Part shown: positions 1 to 9,939 of the stretch, piece after piece
Layout of the letters: each line of letters opens with the position of its first letter
Position numbering within the stretch: the first letter of the stretch is position 1
Source: Paludibacter sp.
Lineage (GTDB): Bacteria; Bacteroidota; Bacteroidia; Bacteroidales; Paludibacteraceae
Assembly (NCBI GenBank): GCA_028710415.1
Contig: JAQTUE010000016.1
Span: 82,017 to 146,016, forward strand
Reading direction: 5' to 3'
Length of the DNA stretch: 64,000 bases
Translations under genes and position numbers: made by a program
The notes under the pieces: model-generated
What the model saw: only the letters and a program-made list of their open reading frames with translations
What the model was told of the DNA's origin: nothing
The model's database searches: none

Positions 1-917
1 GAGTCAAAAGCTATTGAAAGAACTTGCAGATTGTTGGCAGGATTTGTGAGCGAGTCTGTATAATTTGTCCATTTAGCCCCATCAAAAGCAGTAAGCCCAG
101 AATAAGTACCCGCCCAAATCTTACCGTTTGGATCGACGGCAATGGTAGAAACAAAGTTTGAGCCCTTGTCGTCATTAAACGGATTATAATATGTCCAGTT
201 TGTCCCGTCAAACTTAGCAATTCTGCCAGTAGTTGGATCGCTGGTTTCATCGAAAAAACCTGTTGCAAGCCAAATATTTCCACTCTTATCAATAGCCAAA
301 TCATTTACTGTATTAAACTTCAAGCCGCTATTGGAGGTATTGAAAACGGTCCAATTGCTCCCATCATATTTCACCAAACCACTTGATGTAGCAAACCATT
401 TATTCCCACTGTTGTCTATTGTCATAGAATTTGCTCCGGTAAATACCGAAGTTTTGTATTGCAGCCACGATATTCCATTATACATGTATGCCCCGTTATT
501 AGCAGTGGTGAACCATATTTTACCATCACTTTGGAAGGCAATAGCACTACAGCCATTATAAACAATTGATTTTGGCGGGCTATAATCGTACCATTTAGTT
601 CCATCAAACTTATATACGGTATATGCATCTCCATGAGTCCAAGTATCTTTATATATTGAACCCACAAGCCACAAATTTCCATTAGGATCAGACTTTGACA
701 AATCACATGTGAATAATTGAATAGGTGCAGATACTCCGGAAAGTGTTGTTCCTTCCAATTTTGATGACCCTGACCAAAGCGTATCATTAAAGAGCGTGAT
801 GTGAGAATACGCTGTACATTCAGTTGAAAGGGCATCATATCCAAAAACATTCCACGTTTGAGAATTAGCCGTCAGAGAAAGCAATAAACTCAATGTAATT
901 ATCAATTTTGTTTTCAT
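1..917 (-). CDS. Secreted propeller-repeat protein, N-terminal part (runs off left edge)
   Basis: An open frame starts at the ATG at 917-915 and continues without a stop to base 1, giving about 305 residues. It opens with a signal peptide (MKTKLIITLSLLLSLTANSQ). At least five repeats of the two-component-regulator propeller (Reg_prop) type follow, with motifs such as KFDGTKWYDY, KYDGSNWTVF, KFDGTNWTYY and AFDGAKWTNY, each preceded by a D..G..W.A/T strand. Such repeats build beta-propellers in the sensor part of hybrid two-component regulators and in exported T9SS proteins. The missing C-terminus would decide which this is. The simple signal peptide fits an exported protein at least as well as a sensor kinase. 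Shorter ORFs in another frame of the same strand are shadows. The gene lies 134 bases after the GH141-like gene and may be its last co-transcribed partner. Confidence 0.75.
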   Translation of the reverse strand, partial: MKTKLIITLSLLLSLTANSQTWNVFGYDALSTECTAYSHITLFNDTLWSGSSKLEGTTLSGVSAPIQLFTCDLSKSDPNGNLWLVGSIYKDTWTHGDAYTVYKFDGTKWYDYSPPKSIVYNGCSAIAFQSDGKIWFTTANNGAYMYNGISWLQYKTSVFTGANSMTIDNSGNKWFATSSGLVKYDGSNWTVFNTSNSGLKFNTVNDLAIDKSGNIWLATGFFDETSDPTTGRIAKFDGTNWTYYNPFNDDKGSNFVSTIAVDPNGKIWAGTYSGLTAFDGAKWTNYTDSLTNPANNLQVLSIAFD

Positions 918-1051
918 TTTATTTGCGTTAAATTATTAATCTATACGACACCAATTTGACTAAAAGTTTAATTCAAACTAAACATTGACCATATCAAGTT
1001 CAATGTCATTATTTGCTTTCAATATATATTCTACTTCTTTACAGGATAGCT

Positions 1052-3415
1052 TTATTTCTTTTCCCCCAATTCGGCCCATCTCTTTAACTCTTTCTGATTT
1101 CGGAAAAGTACCACTTCGGCGTTTGTCCCGATAATAACCGACACGCGGGCACTAAACAAATCGTGCAGTTTATTGACCGGTTTGTTATTCAAAGACAAAA
1201 TCACATCGTTGGCCTGCAAAAACATGGCGGCAACCGACCCGGGAGCAACTTCCACGACCAATACGCCACGGGTATCGTCCATGCCGGTTGCAGAGCGTTC
1301 GCCCAAAGTGGTTAGGTTCTTCACTTTCGCACCCAAAAAGTCGACAATTTCATCGGCATTCTTTTTGTCCAGGACAATCACTTTTGGCAATGTTATCTTT
1401 TTGGCGACAGCCTTTAGTCTGGGCGAAACCACACCGAAATTATCCATCGCGAAGTTTTTGAAACCTGCTGACAGAGCAGCCGATCCTTCTTTCAAGCTGA
1501 AATCGCCCTCTAGAGGATTTGAAAATATGTTTTCGCCACACACCGAATGCTTGTCCGTTCCCCTTCCCCAAGCAGCTTTGAGGGAGGCTGAGTCGGCAAA
1601 AGCGTTGTAATCTGTTTCCTTTCCCCAAACATCAATGCGTACAGGCTGATAATCGGTTGAAACAATATTGTACCGGAACACATCATTACAATTCTTAAAC
1701 CACACATGCGGATGGAAGGTATTGTTTACCATGATGTTGTTTTCGACCACACGTTTTACCCCTTCGCGAAGCTTGATACCGCCATTCAAACACAGGTTGT
1801 TGCGGATAATGTAATTGCTCGATCCATCGTCCAGATCAATGTCCCAGCCATGATCGCAACGCATTCGGTTATTTTGGAGAATAATGGGTTTTACAACATC
1901 GGCCAACGCCAGATCATAGTTGTTTTCAACAATCGAATCCATCACTTTTTTATCGGGATGCCAGTAGCGGTCGCGTCCCCACGAGTTGAACGAGCCATGG
2001 TCGCCACTCTCCTTCACGGTATTGAACACATCGTTGTATTCGATGATATGTCCGCCCCAGGTTCCTTCGCTTACATTGATACCGGCACGCGGCACATCGT
2101 AAATGGTGTTATGACTTACCGTAATACTCTGACACATGGATAACTCGACCCCTGCCGATTGCTTCTCTACTTTACCGAGATTAAACATCAGGTTGTCATA
2201 CACCTTACATTCAGCCGGGTAGTTATTTGTCTTTGGCCCCGGAGTGCGGTCTATCTGCGCCAATGGCACATATTGCCAATACTCAAAACTTGGTGAACGC
2301 ACTGCATTCGGGTCGCCAACGAAGCAGAAAGCACTGGCCCCGATTTCAGAGATCAGGCATCCTGATACTTCACAATCCCGGTTATAATTATTGAAAAATA
2401 CGGCGTTGCCTCCCAAATTGGTAAGCGTGCAATTTTTAAGCGAACAATTAACCGCACCATTGTAAAGCACAGCACCCCCACGGTAAATAGTCCAGTCGCT
2501 GCGCAGCAAGGGCTCTTTATTTTCCATGAATGTGCGCAGTGTTTGTGTCAGCGTCAGTCCTTGAATGGATATATTTTTCACAGGACTTTTCTCAGAGCCT
2601 CTAAATTCAAATAAATGGGCAATTTGTGGTGTCTCAAATTTCGCTGTCTTAACTTCTAAACCCTTTGGCGGATAATAATACAGAATCCTGGCTTTTTTGT
2701 CGTAAAACCACTCGTTGACGGTATCCAGTTCCTCGAAAACATTTTCGACAAAACGAAATTTGTCGTGCATAGCCATGCGGCGGTTATTTTGCCAGCCTCC
2801 TTCGAGTCTCGGTTCGCCCTTGTCGTTTAACCCCGTGATAAGGTAATGAAAATCACCCCACAATGAGCCATGCAATGCATGTACATATCCTCCTTCGGGA
2901 GATTTCCAGCGTGCAGCCCGCTCTTTTGAAACAGCATCGGCAGCAGTTCCTCCATAATATTGAGCCTTGGGATCGTAATTCGGATAGCGCGCCATGTGTT
3001 GCAATTGCCCATCTACAAATATTTCATCGAAAATGAGATCTTGTTTTACTTTTGCCTGCCAAATACCGTTTTTAAACGTTTCCCATTTTAAATTCAAAGC
3101 CACACTTCCGTTTACTGAAACTTTCTGATTCTTGAAGTTTGTTATTGTAAATGTTTCGTTATCTTTCCGTGAATCATCAGGTGTAAAAACAATTGGTTGG
3201 TTCAGATAATATGTACCTTCCAAGAGACTAACCACAACTTTCCCTTTTGTTTTACGAGCCTCAACTACAGCCTTGCTTATCGAAGCAAAAGGTTTGGTTT
3301 GAGTACCTTTATTTGCATCATTGCCTTTTGGCGAGACATAGATGTATGTTTGTGCAAATAATCCGATTGGACATAAAAAAGCTAAAGCGATTACTGTTTT
3401 TTTAATATTATTCAT
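1052..3415 (-). CDS. GH141-like right-handed beta-helix glycosidase with C-terminal PDZ domain
   Basis: A 787-residue exported protein with a signal peptide at 1-21. The mature start YVSPKGNDANKG is typical of pectate-lyase-fold (parallel beta-helix) proteins. The long middle, roughly 270-600, is rich in short beta-helix turns (SLKNCTLTNLGGNAVFF, ITVSHNTIYDVPRAGINVS, NYIIRNNLCLNGG). Overall layout resembles GH141, which includes the alpha-L-fucosidase of rhamnogalacturonan II degradation and a xylanase; the family call is from memory of its layout, so the substrate is open. Residues about 690-780 form a PDZ-like domain (GVLVVEVAPGSVAAMFLQ then NDVILSLNNKPV). The gene starts 26 bases after the double esterase, so co-transcription is likely. 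Other beta-helix enzymes such as GH28 or a lyase are less likely because their motifs are not seen. Confidence 0.75.
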   Translation of the reverse strand: MNNIKKTVIALAFLCPIGLFAQTYIYVSPKGNDANKGTQTKPFASISKAVVEARKTKGKVVVSLLEGTYYLNQPIVFTPDDSRKDNETFTITNFKNQKVSVNGSVALNLKWETFKNGIWQAKVKQDLIFDEIFVDGQLQHMARYPNYDPKAQYYGGTAADAVSKERAARWKSPEGGYVHALHGSLWGDFHYLITGLNDKGEPRLEGGWQNNRRMAMHDKFRFVENVFEELDTVNEWFYDKKARILYYYPPKGLEVKTAKFETPQIAHLFEFRGSEKSPVKNISIQGLTLTQTLRTFMENKEPLLRSDWTIYRGGAVLYNGAVNCSLKNCTLTNLGGNAVFFNNYNRDCEVSGCLISEIGASAFCFVGDPNAVRSPSFEYWQYVPLAQIDRTPGPKTNNYPAECKVYDNLMFNLGKVEKQSAGVELSMCQSITVSHNTIYDVPRAGINVSEGTWGGHIIEYNDVFNTVKESGDHGSFNSWGRDRYWHPDKKVMDSIVENNYDLALADVVKPIILQNNRMRCDHGWDIDLDDGSSNYIIRNNLCLNGGIKLREGVKRVVENNIMVNNTFHPHVWFKNCNDVFRYNIVSTDYQPVRIDVWGKETDYNAFADSASLKAAWGRGTDKHSVCGENIFSNPLEGDFSLKEGSAALSAGFKNFAMDNFGVVSPRLKAVAKKITLPKVIVLDKKNADEIVDFLGAKVKNLTTLGERSATGMDDTRGVLVVEVAPGSVAAMFLQANDVILSLNNKPVNKLHDLFSARVSVIIGTNAEVVLFRNQKELKRWAELGEKK

Positions 3416-3441
3416 TTTTTCTATTTACAGCTAAATTGCGT

Positions 3442-5250
<1,809 letters not shown>

Positions 5251-5281
5251 CTAATTTCAAATCGGGTTGAATTATCTATAG

Positions 5282-6205
5282 TTACTTCAGTAATGCCTGA
5301 ATTTGTTTTTCAATTTCATCTTGTTTTTGTCGTGCTTCCGCCATCGGAATACCCGTTTTCATCCAAGGCCTTTTATGACCGGTGTATGTAAGCCATACAT
5401 CTTTCATGATTTCCTGCCGCTGCTCAACAAGTTTCAAAACCGCATCTCCGTTCGAATATCCTGATAGAGCTGATTTTATTTTCTCAATATTTTCAAGTCC
5501 TGTCGCTCCCAAAAACAAAAGTATTTGCTTTGCCATAATGAAATGCCCGGTTTCATTCGGATGGATTCCATCTTCGGCATACCTGAAGGTAGAATCTACG
5601 TGTCGTTGTTCTTCCAGGTATTTTCTCATGGGCCAATGAAGATCAATCACATCCCAACCGGTCGTGTATCTGCGACTTATCAACCAGTCGGCGTATATAT
5701 CGAGTACATTGGAATAGGCTTTTCCCTTCCTTTCATCGTACACGGGCGGTGTAATATGGATTATAGGTATCCCTGCTCCTGCCGCCAGTTGATGTAACCA
5801 TTCAATACCTTCTTTATATTTCTGAAAACGAACCTCATCAAAAGGCATATAAATCCCATCATTCATGCCATAACAGGCAAATACAAGATCAGGTTTTATT
5901 TTAACCAGCACCCTTTCCAAACGTTCGTGCAAGTCTGGACGAGGAAATTGACCCCCGGCATGACCCGGTTCTGACAAACCTGATACTGTTTCACTTGGCA
6001 AACCAACATTAATATACTCAATATGCCTGGCAGGATAATGAAACGTCATATAAGCCTCTATGCATGAAATATATTGCCCCATGTAAGTAATACTGTTTCC
6101 CAAAAACACTATTTTTTTGACACTATTCTGTAATACATAAGGCTGTGAAAAACTTTGAACCTGAAACCAGATTACAGCGATAAAAACACATGCTAGACGT
6201 CTCAT
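5282..6205 (-). CDS. SGNH/GDSL-family esterase, exported
   Basis: A 307-residue protein with a signal peptide at about 1-20. All four SGNH blocks are present: nucleophile Ser38 in FLGNSITY, the block II glycine in INVGLPSET, Asn115 in YGMNDG, and Asp212/His215 in DGIHPNETGH. Such enzymes in PULs usually remove acetyl groups from glycans so that glycosidases can act. The substrate cannot be told from sequence. The gene starts 5 bases after the GH2 stop codon and is followed 49 bases later by the two-domain esterase, so it is almost certainly in the same transcript. Confidence 0.86.
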   Translation of the reverse strand: MRRLACVFIAVIWFQVQSFSQPYVLQNSVKKIVFLGNSITYMGQYISCIEAYMTFHYPARHIEYINVGLPSETVSGLSEPGHAGGQFPRPDLHERLERVLVKIKPDLVFACYGMNDGIYMPFDEVRFQKYKEGIEWLHQLAAGAGIPIIHITPPVYDERKGKAYSNVLDIYADWLISRRYTTGWDVIDLHWPMRKYLEEQRHVDSTFRYAEDGIHPNETGHFIMAKQILLFLGATGLENIEKIKSALSGYSNGDAVLKLVEQRQEIMKDVWLTYTGHKRPWMKTGIPMAEARQKQDEIEKQIQALLK

Positions 6206-6210
6206 ATATT

Positions 6211-8013
6211 TTATTTTTGTTTAAAGTATTCATTCATAATATACCATGCTTTCTTCTTTTCTCCTTTGTCTGATATGAGTCCTTTCCTGTTATATCCTTT
6301 CTGATATACAGGCTGCATTCGCCCTAAAGATTTATAATCGAATAAAATCCACGGACAAACTCCACATAAATTTGGGATCGTGCCAAACATTTCTATCTGA
6401 TTCTTATAAATCTGCTCCTGATATTCTTCCGACCAGGAAGAAGCTTCGTCACTTGAAACATTCTTATTCCCGTACAATGCCTCACCTCCGAATTCGGAGA
6501 TAAATATTGGCTTATCCGGAAACGCAACTTTCCATTTTGTATCAGATGGCTTGCCTTGCCATGGATCATACCAACCTATGTATTCGTTAATGGAAATCAG
6601 GTCGGAATACTTGTACAACGTATCCGAAACGTTAAACTCATTTTTCACATAGGATTGTGTATTCATAACATGACAGATTAACCGTGTTGAATCCATTTCC
6701 CTGCATTTTTTAGTCAACTCAACCAGTGCATTATTCCTATTTGAAGTACCAGAATAGGTTTCATTCGAAAGACTCCATGCAATTACTGCTGCGCGGTTTT
6801 TATCCCTACGAATCATTTCTTTGAGCATGGTTTCCATTTTTTTTGGAACCAGGCTATCTGAAAATTGGATGTGCTGATAAACCGGAATCTCACTCCAAAC
6901 CATCAACCCCATTTTTTCGGCTTCTTTAATCGTATTTTCATTGTGCGGATAGTGTGCTAAGCGAACAAGATTACATCCCAACTCTTTGGCGGAATTCAAC
7001 AATAATTTGGCATCCTCCACTGAATAGGCCCTGGCCTTTTTCAATGGGTTTTCTTCGTGAATATTGACCGCTTTCAGAAAAATTGGTTTTTTATTCAATA
7101 AAACTTTATTCCCCTGTACTTCAATACACCTGAAACCAATCTCATCTGAAATAGAATCTGTTTCACTTTCAACAATTACTTTATAAAGTTTAGGGCTATC
7201 GGGCGACCATAATTTGAAACGTGCAGAAAATTCAACCTTAGCAAACCCTACGTCGTTAGTCATAGTTTCATAAACGATATTTAGTTCTGGTATTTTCACT
7301 TTAATCTTTTGCTGAGCTGACACACCATTCAGTTGAATCCAGCCAAGGACATCATTCAGACTGCCTTTTTTTAATTGAATGGAATAGTCATCAACGTAAG
7401 TATTTCCTGTTTCAATAATATTTACTTCACGTGTGATACCGCCGTAATTCAACCAGTCGTAACCTCGCCCGGGAATGCCATTCTCCAAGCGACGGTTATC
7501 GACTTTTACGATGATTGAATTATCACCGTCTTTAACTTTACCTGTAATTTCGAATTGAAATGGAGTAAAACCTCCTTCATGACTTCCGAGTTTTTGACCA
7601 TTCAGATATACGTCTGCAATATAATTAACTGCACCAAAATGCAAAAAAAGGCGTGCATTTTTCTTTTGGAAAACATTAAACAGTTTTCTGTACCAAACCG
7701 AGCCTTCATAAAAAGAGAGTTCGCACATCTGCGAATTGAAGTCGCCCGGTACATTCAATTCAGGTGCACCGTCAAATGAATACTCAAAGAAATCGGTCTT
7801 CTTTTGAGGCTTTCGCTCTATCCAAAACTGTTTCCAACCGCCAATATCTCCCGGATCTACCATGACTTGCCATTTCCCGTTCAAACTCGTCAAATGCCGG
7901 GATTGGACGTTGATCATGGCCGTTTGACCCGATAAAAGATTACACCAAAGAGAAATAAACAAAGTAACCAATATGCTTTCTCTAGAAAGGAGTTTTCTGT
8001 ATTTATTATTCAT
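6211..8013 (-). CDS. GH2 glycosidase, beta-glucuronidase/beta-galactosidase type
   Basis: A 600-residue exported enzyme with a signal peptide at about 1-30. The order is the GH2 sugar-binding domain (about 35-205, with YRKLF and YLNGQKLGSHEGGFTPF), an immunoglobulin-like domain (205-300) and a TIM barrel (300-600). The acid/base is Glu418 in WSLSNET and the nucleophile is Glu507 in ISEFGGEA. The compact size without extra C-terminal domains and the SEFGGEA nucleophile segment favour a beta-glucuronidase-like specificity, but beta-galactosidase cannot be excluded. The start codon lies 31 bases downstream of a remnant GH29 tail (8045-8116), suggesting that the gene before it was once different. 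Confidence 0.87.
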   Translation of the reverse strand: MNNKYRKLLSRESILVTLFISLWCNLLSGQTAMINVQSRHLTSLNGKWQVMVDPGDIGGWKQFWIERKPQKKTDFFEYSFDGAPELNVPGDFNSQMCELSFYEGSVWYRKLFNVFQKKNARLFLHFGAVNYIADVYLNGQKLGSHEGGFTPFQFEITGKVKDGDNSIIVKVDNRRLENGIPGRGYDWLNYGGITREVNIIETGNTYVDDYSIQLKKGSLNDVLGWIQLNGVSAQQKIKVKIPELNIVYETMTNDVGFAKVEFSARFKLWSPDSPKLYKVIVESETDSISDEIGFRCIEVQGNKVLLNKKPIFLKAVNIHEENPLKKARAYSVEDAKLLLNSAKELGCNLVRLAHYPHNENTIKEAEKMGLMVWSEIPVYQHIQFSDSLVPKKMETMLKEMIRRDKNRAAVIAWSLSNETYSGTSNRNNALVELTKKCREMDSTRLICHVMNTQSYVKNEFNVSDTLYKYSDLISINEYIGWYDPWQGKPSDTKWKVAFPDKPIFISEFGGEALYGNKNVSSDEASSWSEEYQEQIYKNQIEMFGTIPNLCGVCPWILFDYKSLGRMQPVYQKGYNRKGLISDKGEKKKAWYIMNEYFKQK

Positions 8014-8044
8014 TTCACGTTTTATTAATTTCGTATTTTGTCAA

Positions 8045-8116
8045 TTATTTTGTAATCATATCCACATTAGCATACCCGGTCACATCATCGTCAAAAATAT
8101 TCATAATAGAAACTTT
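8045..8116 (-). pseudogene. Remnant 3' tail of a GH29/F5-8C-type gene
   Basis: The gap between the GH35-like stop (TGA at 8119-8117) and the next GH2 gene holds 23 codons ending in TAA at 8047-8045. The last 15 codons read DDDVTGYANVDMITK. The intact GH29 gene at 9940-12021 ends GDDVAGYAEVDVMTK, and the DNA of the two tails is also clearly similar (same TCAATTATTTTGT run at the stop). This is therefore a leftover of the end of an F5/8-type-C domain, not a gene: there is no start and no room for a domain. It happens to be in frame with the upstream GH35-like gene, so stop read-through would add it to that protein. Confidence 0.72.
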
Positions 8117-9790
8117 TCATTTCAATTCATAGGTAATTACTTTATAAATCGCAGGAGTTTGAACTTCTGTATTCTTAGCAGATTCTAACGCTGGTTGGTT
8201 TGGTCCAGGCTGAGGAGGAACAATTTGTCCTTCTAGAGTAACAGAAATCATTGCTTTACGACCTGTCACAAGCACACAGTCATGTTGCCAGGTTTCGTCG
8301 CCATTAAGCATGCGTGTAGATACCCACTTTTCTCCTTCAAACTTTCCTTCAAATACCTGGCCTAAGCGAATATTTTTTGATAGATTTCTCTTTCCAAATG
8401 TTATTCGTGCTGTAATACCTGCTATTATATATTCATCCGGAGCAGTTTGAATAACCAGGCCATATCCGGTATTGTCCCATTTATTATATTCAACATATAC
8501 TCTATCCTCACCAAATATAAGGGTGTCTCTGGTACTGTTTTTTGTACGCATGAAACCGCGCATTTTACCTGTACCCTGATATTTTATTATGGTTGGCATC
8601 AATTCATTTGTTACAGAGATTGCCTGTCGATAAGCTAAATTGGTATAAGCATCTTCAATCCCAAATGGAGAAAAGCAAATGGCATCATGTTCTGCATAAG
8701 CATAAAAAGCCCGGGCCTGTTCCGTGGTGCTTTCTGGAATAAAAAGCGGATTATCAGACCGATGATACATCGACAATATTTCTTTGTAGTTCGGCGCGTA
8801 AATATCCGGCGCGCAGAAATCGATATCAGGCGCAGCGGCTTTGTAAATATCCATTGCTCTGGATACCGGCCCTCCGTTTGGATATACCCCGGGGAGATCT
8901 GTCGGACTTTGAACCAGCCAGGCATTTACATACATTGGAAGGTTAAGTTCTTTTTTACCTAAGCGAGCTACTTCATTTATATACGTGGCATATTGCCATG
9001 TCATGAAGAAGTTTTGCGCACTTTTCATATCATCAGCAAATACTTCAGACCAAGTACCTTTGGTTTTGCATCCGTTTTTTTGCCAAACACTTTTCATTTC
9101 CGGACTCAAATTATTCGTATTTTTTTGTAAATAGCGAATTAAAGTTTCCTGAACCTGAGCGTTAAATAAGTCAAGAGCTTGTTTATTGTAATCCATGTCC
9201 TGAAATGCCCCAACCTCGTTCTCGGGTTGCATCATTACGACAATGTGCTCTTTGTCAACTTCCTTTATTCGTTTCATTAATTGCACATAAGCCTTAGCAT
9301 CTGCCATCTGCGCTTCCTTGCAAAAAGCTGAAATCACTTCGCCAATGCTTCCATTGCTTTGCTTCAATTTAAAGAAACGTTTTGTATCCTTTTTTACCCA
9401 AAGTGGCGTATAAGTTGAAAGTCCGTTTTTCCAGCTTGCAAACCATAAGATACAAAGTTTCAGATTGTTTGCGCGAGCCTGGGATATAATCCCATCAATA
9501 AGCGAATAATCAAATTTACCCTCCTGTGGTTCGAATTGTTCCCACGCAATGGATGCGATAGCTGAATTAAGTCCCATTTCTTTTAATTTCGGAAAAATGG
9601 GAGCCAGATAAGTCAAATTTGAAGATGAAGAATTATGTAACTCTCCGGCAACCATAACAAATGGCTTACCATCAACATACAATCTGGTAATATTTCCCTC
9701 TTTTTTTAATTGAGGTAATTCCTGCGCGTTTACATTGTTGAACAGTATAGCTGTAGAAAACAGGAAAGTAAGGAGGAGTAATTTCTTCAT
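8117..9790 (-). CDS. GH35-like beta-galactosidase with DUF5597-type C-terminus
   Basis: A 557-residue exported enzyme with a signal peptide at 1-22. The N-terminal half is a GH35/GH42-like TIM barrel: GELHNSSSS at 49-57, the SIAWEQFEP strand, probable acid/base Glu192 in MQPENEVG and probable nucleophile Glu353 in FIPEST. The C-terminal region, about 390-557, matches the layout of the DUF5597 domain found with this GH35 branch. Length fits that branch, which is shorter than classical GH35. Expected role is removal of terminal beta-galactose from side chains. It follows the GH29 gene by 149 bases and precedes the GH29-tail remnant directly. The exact linkage is unknown. Confidence 0.83.
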   Translation of the reverse strand: MKKLLLLTFLFSTAILFNNVNAQELPQLKKEGNITRLYVDGKPFVMVAGELHNSSSSNLTYLAPIFPKLKEMGLNSAIASIAWEQFEPQEGKFDYSLIDGIISQARANNLKLCILWFASWKNGLSTYTPLWVKKDTKRFFKLKQSNGSIGEVISAFCKEAQMADAKAYVQLMKRIKEVDKEHIVVMMQPENEVGAFQDMDYNKQALDLFNAQVQETLIRYLQKNTNNLSPEMKSVWQKNGCKTKGTWSEVFADDMKSAQNFFMTWQYATYINEVARLGKKELNLPMYVNAWLVQSPTDLPGVYPNGGPVSRAMDIYKAAAPDIDFCAPDIYAPNYKEILSMYHRSDNPLFIPESTTEQARAFYAYAEHDAICFSPFGIEDAYTNLAYRQAISVTNELMPTIIKYQGTGKMRGFMRTKNSTRDTLIFGEDRVYVEYNKWDNTGYGLVIQTAPDEYIIAGITARITFGKRNLSKNIRLGQVFEGKFEGEKWVSTRMLNGDETWQHDCVLVTGRKAMISVTLEGQIVPPQPGPNQPALESAKNTEVQTPAIYKVITYELK

Positions 9791-9898
9791 AAAGTAAATC
9801 TTTCTGATGATTTCAACAAGAATATAATACTTATTGAATATTTAATTTTTTAATGCTAGTGGTTGCTTCCAATAGCTTTATTCTTCAAGAAGAATCAA

Positions 9899-9926
9899 CT
9901 ATTCCTAACTCTAGAGTTAGGAATAG
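9899..9926. repeat. Perfect 28-bp palindrome after GH29
   Basis: CTATTCCTAACT, CTAG and AGTTAGGAATAG form a perfect inverted repeat, a 12-bp stem with a 4-base loop. It begins 14 bases after the GH29 stop at 9940. No clear U-run follows on the minus strand, so it is a weak terminator candidate; it may be a 3'-end processing or stabilising hairpin, or a protein-binding site. Confidence 0.55.
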
Positions 9927-9939
9927 CTGATTTTATCAA

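Noticed and set aside
11..850. Two minus-strand ORFs at 11-304 and 422-850 as separate genes
   Set aside because: They lie in another frame of the partial propeller gene (1-917), whose frame is open throughout and shows a signal peptide and regular repeats.
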